This document shows, piece by piece, positions 43,505 to 49,146 of a DNA stretch of 49,146 nt; the stretch's first letter is position 1, and each line of letters begins with the position of its first letter. The translations under genes were made by a program, and so were the position numbers. The DNA is taken from the NCBI RefSeq assembly GCF_013299185.1, contig NZ_JAAFKG010000002.1, positions 230,571 to 279,716 of the forward strand. The letters run 5' to 3'. This DNA comes from Microcoleus sp. bin48.metabat.b7b8b9.023 (GTDB lineage: Bacteria > Cyanobacteriota > Cyanobacteriia > Cyanobacteriales > Microcoleaceae). Below the pieces are notes generated by a model. The model made no database searches. It had not been told where the DNA came from and saw nothing but the letters and a program-made list of their open reading frames with translations.

Positions 43505-44958
43505 GAAAATTGGGGTTAGAGCCTCCCCCTTAAGCGGGGGACTTTCTCCATATTTTTAGAGGAAGTCAGGCATTCCTACGATCGATGTGTTATGCCGAGG
43601 AACAGGAGGAAATTAAGATGCTTGTTCTCGAATTCAAGGCTTACGCAAAACTATGTTAGTTTCAGGCAGTAGATGAAGCAATTAGAATTTGTCAATTCAT
43701 TCGCAACAAATCGATCCGACTGTGGATGGATGGTGGGGCTAAATCTTGGTTAGATCTTTCTAAGCATTGTGCAATTTGGGCAAAAAAAATTGACCGGAGC
43801 AAATAAGTTAGGTGCGATCGCTTTCGCAGGCTAGTGCAGAAAGAGCATGGGCTAGTATTTCCCGCTTTTATGATAATGTCAAAAAAGGCATTAAAGGCAA
43901 AAGAGTTGGGTTTCCTAAATTCCAGAAAGACTGTCGTTCTGTTGAGTACAAAATTAATTCTTGGAAGCTTTCGTTCGATAGGAAATCAATCACCTCTACC
44001 GATAAGTGTGGAATTGGTAGACTGAAGTTAAAAGGTACTCGTGACTTAAATTTTTATCAACTCTTCCCAAATTAAGCGAGTACGGTTGGTTAAACGAGCA
44101 GATGGATATTATGTCCAGTTTTGCATCTCTATAGACCGACTAGAAACCGCTCCAATGACAGGTAAAACAATTGGACTAGATGTCGGTTTGAAAGAGTTTT
44201 ACACTGATTCAAATGGCTTCATGGTTCCCAACCCTAGATTTCTGCTCAGAGCTGAAGCACGATTAAAACGTGCTGGGCGTCTAGTAAGTCGGAAGGTAAA
44301 AGGCGGGTCAAACCGCCGCAAAGCTAGAGCGATTTTAGGTAAGCGACATCTCAAAATAAGTAGACAGCGTAAAGACCATGCAATTAAGCTTGCAAGGTGC
44401 GTAATCACATCAAACGATGTAGTGGTTTACGAAGATTTGAGAGTGTCTAACCTGGTGAAAAATCATTGTCTGGCTAAGTCAATAAGCGATGCTTCTTGGT
44501 ATCAGTTCAGAGTGTTATTAGAATATTTTGGAAAAGTGTTTGGTCGGATCACCATTGCGGTAAATCCTGCTTACACGAGTCAAGAATGCAGTAATTGTGG
44601 GGAAGCCGTTAAAAAATCTCTCTCCACTCGAACCCATGATTGTCAGTGTGGATGCGAGATGGATAGAGATCCTAATGCCGCAATTAATATCCTGAATCGC
44701 GGGATAGGTACGACGGGGCACGTCGGAACTTCTGTACTAGATGCAGTAAACGCTTAGGAATCAAAATTTAATAACCTAGGCGACTATGCCCCCTTCGCCC
44801 TTACTGGAAAAAAAATGGGGAAGCAAAGTTACTTAAGTTATTCAATTTTCATTCCTTAGGGAGATTGGATCTCTGGATCGGGTGCAGCAATGTTCTTGAT
44901 TTAAGTCCGAGCGCTGAACGAAGAATCCTCACGCTCATCTGAGCCCAGGAGTGTCAAC
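43505..44958 (+). mobile_element. Decayed IS605/IS1341-type TnpB element (no tnpA)
   Basis: It contains a broken tnpB. The left side has a C/G hairpin (GCCTCCCCCTTAAGCGGGGG near 43527-43546). The right side has an imperfect hairpin (CCTCACGCTCATCTGAGCCC, 44930-44949) followed by AGGAGTGTCAAC, a common right-end form of such elements in cyanobacteria (recalled). The 200 bp after tnpB would encode the guide (omega) RNA in intact elements. Boundaries are approximate. Confidence 0.65.
43618..44757 (+). pseudogene. tnpB: TnpB RNA-guided nuclease (IS605 OrfB family), frame-disrupted
   Basis: AGGAGG precedes the ATG at 43618. The frame reads MLVLEFKAYAK, then TAG at 43657-43659, continues FQAVDEAIRICQFIRNKS to TAA at 43804-43806, shifts to ASAERAWASISRFYDNVKKG, and shifts again near 44065. 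From about 44074 to 44757 the frame is open. The RuvC-like triad is present there: GLDVGLKEF (Asp), VYEDLRVSN (Glu) and DRDPNAAINI (Asp), with zinc-finger cysteines CSNCGE and CQCGC. The C-terminal half is intact while the N-terminal half has two stops and two frameshifts, so the protein should not be made at full length. Confidence 0.85.
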
Positions 44959-45118
44959 TTTGCCTTGGATATCGGGACACTCGGTGGTCACATTTTCGGG
45001 CGTCTTTGTAAAGTTTGTATAAAGCTGGGCTTTAGATCGGAAGAATATTTGGTAAAGGTGGAGCAGCTAGGACACAATAGGCTAAAGACATCAGCTTGAA
45101 ATTTGAAACTAGGACTTC

Positions 45119-46117
45119 ATGGTCAGCCAAACCCCAGAGACAGATTTTCGGGTTACATACTTGGACGAGATTCCCTCGGTTCACATACCCGTGCGCTTGA
45201 GCGTACTTGAAGCCGTAAACTTCAAGACAACCTGCCAGCAACTTTTCTCTGAAAACACCGTTCCCAGCAAAATTGTCCTAGACTTCAGTCAGACGACATT
45301 CATTGACAGTAGCGGGATCGGTGCTTTAGTCAGCAATTTGAAATTTGCCAGACAGCGCGGCAGCGACTTGGTACTCCGGAACCTGAAGCCGCAGGTAATG
45401 GCAGTATTTGCTCTCACCAGCCTAGATCAAGTGCTGACAATCGAGCAGCCTTCTGCAAACTCAACTCCTGCAAAGACAGACCCCTCCGACAATCAGCTAC
45501 CGATGACGCACCCCTCGGTGCAGTCGTTGGTGAAACGGGTGATAGATGTTGTTGGGGCAATCGTCGGTTTGATAATTACAGGAATTTTGTTTGTACCCAT
45601 AGCGGCAGCCATCACGATTAACGATCCGGGCCCGATATTGTTTGCACAAACCCGCTGCGGCTGGATGGGCAGAAGATTTCGGATTTGGAAATTTCGATCG
45701 ATGTGTACTAATGCCGAAGCCATGAAAGCCGAAATTAAAAACCAAGCTTCTGGCGCATTTTTCAAAAATGACAACGACCCGCGGATTACCAAAGTCGGGC
45801 GCATCTTGCGGAAAACGAGTCTCGACGAACTGCCACAGTTTTGGAACGTGCTCAAAGGCGAAATGAGTCTAGTCGGCACCAGACCGCCTACTCCAGACGA
45901 AGTAGAGCGCTACGAAGTCCCTCAGTGGCAGCGTTTGGATGTCAAACCTGGAATGACAGGCGAATGGCAAGTCAACGGTCGCTCTAAAGTCCGCGATTTT
46001 GAAGATGTCATCCGTTTAGATTTAAAATACCAACAAGACTGGAGCCTGATGTATGACCTGAAACTAATTGTTAAAACGATAACTGTGCTGTTTAACAAAA
46101 ATAGTGGCGCTATGTAG
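45119..46117 (+). CDS. STAS domain fused to polyprenyl-phosphate sugar-1-phosphate transferase
   Basis: The protein has 332 residues. Residues ~8-108 are a STAS (anti-sigma-factor-antagonist) domain with the phosphorylatable serine region TTFIDSSGIGALVSNLKFAR. A linker (108-135) follows. The sugar-transferase domain (about 137-332) has a membrane helix, VVGAIVGLIITGILFVPIAA. Its conserved blocks are FRIWKFRSMCTNAE, DPRITKVGRILRKTSLDELPQFWNVLKGEMSLVGTRPP and KPGMTGEWQVNGRS. The transferase loads the first sugar phosphate on undecaprenyl phosphate at the cytoplasmic face. The STAS part should be phosphorylated by an RsbW-like kinase, and such a gene follows at 46665. Control of glycan initiation by partner switching is my inference. 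Confidence 0.93.
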   Translation: MVSQTPETDFRVTYLDEIPSVHIPVRLSVLEAVNFKTTCQQLFSENTVPSKIVLDFSQTTFIDSSGIGALVSNLKFARQRGSDLVLRNLKPQVMAVFALTSLDQVLTIEQPSANSTPAKTDPSDNQLPMTHPSVQSLVKRVIDVVGAIVGLIITGILFVPIAAAITINDPGPILFAQTRCGWMGRRFRIWKFRSMCTNAEAMKAEIKNQASGAFFKNDNDPRITKVGRILRKTSLDELPQFWNVLKGEMSLVGTRPPTPDEVERYEVPQWQRLDVKPGMTGEWQVNGRSKVRDFEDVIRLDLKYQQDWSLMYDLKLIVKTITVLFNKNSGAM

Positions 46118-46239
46118 AGCGGTCAACAACCGATTGCTGAACTTTTAGTTGCTGTTAATTCCTCGACAGCCGGAACTCGAACTTGATACTTAGTCAAGCA
46201 GGCGATCGATCGCGATACTTACGTTAGGATTAAGTGTTA

Positions 46240-46377
46240 AAATTCACACGCCCAGAAAGTGTGCATCTATTTGCCAGCTCTGCGATCGGAGCATTAATTA
46301 GCAATTGGCGAGTTCGAGGTCGTACTCGAATGACTCCAGCAGGGTTTTCGAGGACGACAAGAACTCAGGTGTGTTGA
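46240..46377 (+). pseudogene. Possible remnant of a second STAS domain
   Basis: In one frame the sequence reads HLFASSAIGALISNWRVRGR (from about 46264), resembling FIDSSGIGALVSNLKFARQR of the upstream fusion. A TGA follows at 46375-46377, and no start codon precedes it nearby. The rest of 46118-46664 holds no recognisable gene. The similarity is short, so the call is tentative. Confidence 0.3.
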
Positions 46378-46664
46378 AAAAAGTACGGACTGCTAACACG
46401 GTCGAAGCTGAAATAACTCATCGCAAGCTGCTGAGTCGGGAAATTTTCCGATTTAAACGTCCTACCGAAGCGGGTTACAGTATCGGAAGTCTCTCATTTT
46501 CGCGATCGAGTAAATGGTGCGAAAGGAATGCTCACCTTGAGGCAAAACGGGCTTCTTCAATTCAAGCTTGACTAAACTAATATGTTGCCAAGACCTTGCC
46601 CTCCTTTTCCTCTCCAACCTGCGCTGGCTACAGCGGTGGTGGGGGGCGACCAGGGAGAAGAAAA

Positions 46665-47102
46665 ATGAAAGACGAGCAACCAATTGCCGAGTTTGACCTT
46701 CAGGTTACAACAGACCTGAACGCTCTGACACAAGTTTCGGAATGGTTGGAGAATATTGTTCTGCCGCTGATACCACAGGACTTGTGGTGGCAGTGCAGCC
46801 TGATTGTTAATGAAGGGTTTACAAATGCTGTCCGCCATGCTCACCAGAACTTGCCCCCCGAGACGCCGATCGACATTGACGTAAAAGTGTTTGCAGACTA
46901 CTTAGAAATTAGGATTTGGGACAAGGGTCAACCCTTCAACCTGGAATCAAAGCTGCGCTCGATCCTGCAAGAGCAGCGCGATCCCTTGGATAGAGAAGGA
47001 GAAAGGGGACTGGTGTTTATGTACAAGCTCACCGACGAGCTGCACTATATCCGTACCGACGATCGCTCCAACTGCCTGGTAATGCGGAAAAACCTTATCT
47101 GA
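46665..47102 (+). CDS. RsbW-like anti-sigma factor/serine kinase (HATPase_c_2)
   Basis: The 145-residue GHKL-fold ATPase has an N-box CSLIVNEGFTNAVRHAHQ, a G1-like IRIWDKGQPFN and a G2-like EGERGLVFMYKLTDELHY. RsbW/SpoIIAB-type proteins phosphorylate STAS partners. The STAS-sugar transferase upstream is the obvious candidate substrate, and no sigma factor is present. The ATG at 46665 is chosen because GGGAGAAG at 46653-46660 is a good ribosome-binding site; an upstream in-frame start would add 23 low-complexity residues. Confidence 0.9.
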   Translation: MKDEQPIAEFDLQVTTDLNALTQVSEWLENIVLPLIPQDLWWQCSLIVNEGFTNAVRHAHQNLPPETPIDIDVKVFADYLEIRIWDKGQPFNLESKLRSILQEQRDPLDREGERGLVFMYKLTDELHYIRTDDRSNCLVMRKNLI

Positions 47103-47262
47103 GGGCGCGATGCCCGCCTGAGCCTGGGCGGCTTCTGGCGATCGTCGGCCCTGGCGGGCGCCGCCCCTGAGATGCCCCTGACACCCGATCGCATCCTCTG
47201 CAATTCACCGGGTGGACGATCGAGTTAGTCGCGGCAGGACTATTTGCTTCAAACTAAATATT

Positions 47263-48531
47263 ATGCGTATTCTAATTTATTCCTATAACTACTATCCAGA
47301 GCCGATCGGCATTGCCCCCTTGATGACAGAACTAGCCCAAGGCCTAGTCAAGCGCGGGCACCAAGTCCGAGTCGTCACCGGAATGCCCAACTATCCCCAG
47401 CGGCGAATTTATCCGCAATATCGGGGCAAATTCTACCTCACCGAAGAACACAACGGCGTCACTATTCAGCGCAGCTACCTGCGCGTCAACGGCCCTCACC
47501 CCAGCCTGCTAGACCGACTTTTGCTAGACGGTAGTTTTGTCGTATCCAGCGCCGTTCAAGCCTTCAGAGGCTGGTGTCCGGACGTGATTTTCTCAACAAT
47601 GCCACCTTTACCGATTTGTGTCCCAGTGGCCTTTTACGGCTGGATTCGCGATATCCCGATCGTCCTGAACGTTCAAGATATCGTCTCAGAAGCAGCCGTG
47701 CGCGTCGGCTTAGTGAAAAAAAATGGAATGCTAGTTCGCATTGCTGACGCTTTAGAAAAATTGGCTTACAGCACAGCTAGCCAAGTCAGCGTTATCGACA
47801 GCGGTTTTGTCAGCAAATTGCACTCTCAGGGAGTACCCCCGGAAAAAATAGTTTGCGTTCCGAATTGGGTTGATGTCAATTTTATCCGCCCTTTACCAAA
47901 AGAAAATAACCCCTTTCGCGCAACCCACAAACTAAATGGCAAATTTGTGGTTCTTTATGCTGGAAATATTGCCCTTACCCAAGGCTTACAAACAGTGGTC
48001 AAAGCAGCGGCCCGTTTGAAGCACATACCTGAAATTGCTTTTGTAATTGTGGGGGAATCAACAGCACTGACGCGCTTGCAAAAAGATTGCGAAACTTACA
48101 AAGCTACTAATGTAATGTTACTGTCGTTTGAACCGCGAGAAAAATTGCCCGAAATGTTAGCTGCTGCGGATGTTAGTTTAGTCGTACAAAAGCGCCGGGT
48201 AACTAACTTTAATATGCCTTCAAAAATTCAAGTGCTGCTGGCGAGCGGCCGGGCAATTTTGGCGTCGGTTCCCGAAACGGGTACGGCCCATAAAGCAGTG
48301 CAGCAAAGCGGTGGCGGGGTGGTGGTAGCGCCGGAAGATCCGCAGGCTTTGGCTGATGCTGTGGAGGATTTGTTCTTAAATCGCGATCGGGTGGATGCGT
48401 TGGGCGAACAAGGTAGAAAGTATGCTGTAGAGAATTACGGATTTGAGGAAGCTTTGAATCATTATGAGGCTTTATTTGCGGCGGTGGCGGCAAGTCATGC
48501 TGAGAAAATCTTAGAGCCTTTGCCGAAATGA
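47263..48531 (+). CDS. Family 4 glycosyltransferase, WcaI type
   Basis: The 422-residue GT-B enzyme has an N-terminal domain beginning MRILIYSYNYYPEPIGIAPL, the hallmark of WcaI-like transferases. The C-terminal nucleotide-sugar domain has VVLYAGNIALTQGLQTVVKA, NMPSKIQVLLASGRAILASV and the ExxG-like stretch GGGVVVAPEDPQALADAV. It probably adds a sugar to the lipid-linked primer made by the STAS-sugar transferase. The ATG at 47263 is preferred over an upstream in-frame start at 47212 because homology begins exactly there. It lies 160 bp after the kinase gene on the same strand. Confidence 0.92.
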   Translation: MRILIYSYNYYPEPIGIAPLMTELAQGLVKRGHQVRVVTGMPNYPQRRIYPQYRGKFYLTEEHNGVTIQRSYLRVNGPHPSLLDRLLLDGSFVVSSAVQAFRGWCPDVIFSTMPPLPICVPVAFYGWIRDIPIVLNVQDIVSEAAVRVGLVKKNGMLVRIADALEKLAYSTASQVSVIDSGFVSKLHSQGVPPEKIVCVPNWVDVNFIRPLPKENNPFRATHKLNGKFVVLYAGNIALTQGLQTVVKAAARLKHIPEIAFVIVGESTALTRLQKDCETYKATNVMLLSFEPREKLPEMLAAADVSLVVQKRRVTNFNMPSKIQVLLASGRAILASVPETGTAHKAVQQSGGGVVVAPEDPQALADAVEDLFLNRDRVDALGEQGRKYAVENYGFEEALNHYEALFAAVAASHAEKILEPLPK

Positions 48532-48778
48532 GCGGATAATTAGGTTTGCGAGCTGTGAAAACAACTCTTAAGAGTTATACTGTCTATTCCTCGGTTCAGC
48601 TATCTATGTTATTGCTGTGCAGCTTTCACCGAATCATAGCAAAAGAGCTTTGACAGAAATTGCTACAGTTTGATGACAGAAAAAAATCATAGAATCATTT
48701 CACTCCTTTGGCTGTCGCGGATTGAATAACTCAATAAAAAATATCCGATCGCAACAGTCAAAGGGAAAAATATAGAAA
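48532..48778. other. Intergenic region without a recognisable gene
   Basis: This 247-bp AT-rich stretch between the GT4 gene and the pentapeptide fragment contains a short palindrome, AACTCTTAAGAGTT (about 48563-48576). Nothing else is identified. Confidence 0.5.
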
Positions 48779-49075
48779 CTAACTCTCGTTATGTTCTTTG
48801 CGCGCTTTTTTGTGGTTGATGACGTACACGCCCCAAGGAAGTCGAATTCCAGTAAGCGCCGTCAATCCCAAGCGAGCGTGTTGGGGATTCGATGCCTTCA
48901 AATCCGTCCAACTGAGGTTAGTTTTTTGCAAATTTGCCTCAGCTAAATTAGTACCGTTGAGATTCGCCCAACTCGCATCAGCATAGCTGAGATTTGCACG
49001 GCTTAAATTGGCTCGTTCTAACCCACATTCCGCATCCCAACTGGCACATAGGCGAATTGAGGGCGTAAAAGTGAA
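48779..49075 (-). pseudogene. Pentapeptide-repeat protein fragment
   Basis: The minus-strand frame reads ERANLSRANLSYADASWANL, NGTNLAEANLQKTNLSWTDL and ends LPWGVYVINHKKARKEHNES with TAG at 48779-48781. The A(D/N)LxX pentapeptides build a right-handed quadrilateral helix. An in-frame TAA at 49076-49078 cuts off the upstream side and no start codon lies between, so only the C-terminal end is intact. The window edge is close, so a frameshift rather than a full loss is possible. Confidence 0.65.
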
Positions 49076-49146
49076 TTATCCGAGACCAAGCGTGAGTAAA
49101 AACACCCAAAAATCTGTGCAACTATCGCATCACCAGTTAGGCATCC

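Noticed and set aside
46305..46571. Small open frame between the STAS fusion and the kinase
   Set aside because: No recognisable family, no ribosome-binding site, and overlap with the possible STAS remnant in another frame.

Overview
The window comes from a filamentous cyanobacterium, most likely an Oscillatoriales/Microcoleus-like organism (inference). It has abundant HIP1 octamers (GCGATCGC), chlL and chlN, the cyanobacterial-type families DUF5331, DUF3318, DUF4058 and DUF2079, and heptameric short tandem repeats. The spacers are crowded with small palindromic elements.

Layout. 1-1045: a REP-associated Y1 transposase between palindromic repeat arrays. 1055-1771: a lone MotB/OmpA-like membrane protein. 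1897-6453: a polyamine-type ABC importer (potB, potC, potD, potA), with three copies of a small inverted-repeat element between potD and potA. 6727-8883 (minus): a PP2C phosphatase with a zinc ribbon, a pseudokinase-like region and a membrane anchor. 9240-11114: NfeD and an SPFH protein separated by tandem repeats. 11401-13223: a Zur-type regulator, then purS and purQ. 13237-13498: eight REP units. 13686-14489: DUF4058. 14718-19534: a STAND-type NTPase overlapping by 4 bp a WD40-TPR protein with eleven nearly identical WD40 repeats. 19893-20467: a MazEF-like toxin-antitoxin pair. 20908-23469 (minus): a PhoD-like phosphatase. 23721-25889: a CBS-domain histidine kinase. 27042-31527: chlL, a DUF5331 protein with acidic repeats, a long structured spacer, and chlN. 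31871-34338: a HicB-like protein, a retron-type reverse transcriptase with an N-terminal TPR region, and a separate candidate ncRNA. 34564-35622: a membrane protein. 35678-36375: a broken DUF5678/retropepsin locus. 36506-42659: a DUF5009 acyltransferase, two polysaccharide deacetylases, a GT2 and a DUF2079 protein. 42829-43497: DUF3318. 43505-44958: a decayed TnpB element. 45119-48531: a STAS-sugar transferase fusion, an RsbW-like kinase and a GT4. 48779-49075 (minus): a pentapeptide-repeat fragment.

How the genes work together. The Pot proteins form one importer. ChlL and ChlN are two of the three subunits of dark-operative protochlorophyllide reductase; chlB is not in the window. PurS and PurQ are the small and glutaminase subunits of FGAM synthase; purL is elsewhere. 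The STAS fusion, kinase and GT4 look like an exopolysaccharide initiation module under partner-switching control (inference).

The best candidate for an undescribed system is 31871-34338. The RT carries the retron signatures NAxxH, YADD and VTG. Just downstream lies a 192-nt segment with its own promoter-like boxes, closed by a perfect 13-bp inverted repeat and followed by a T-run. That resembles a retron msr-msd placed on the unusual side of its RT. The split STAND NTPase/WD40-TPR pair comes second, and the STAS-sugar transferase module third.
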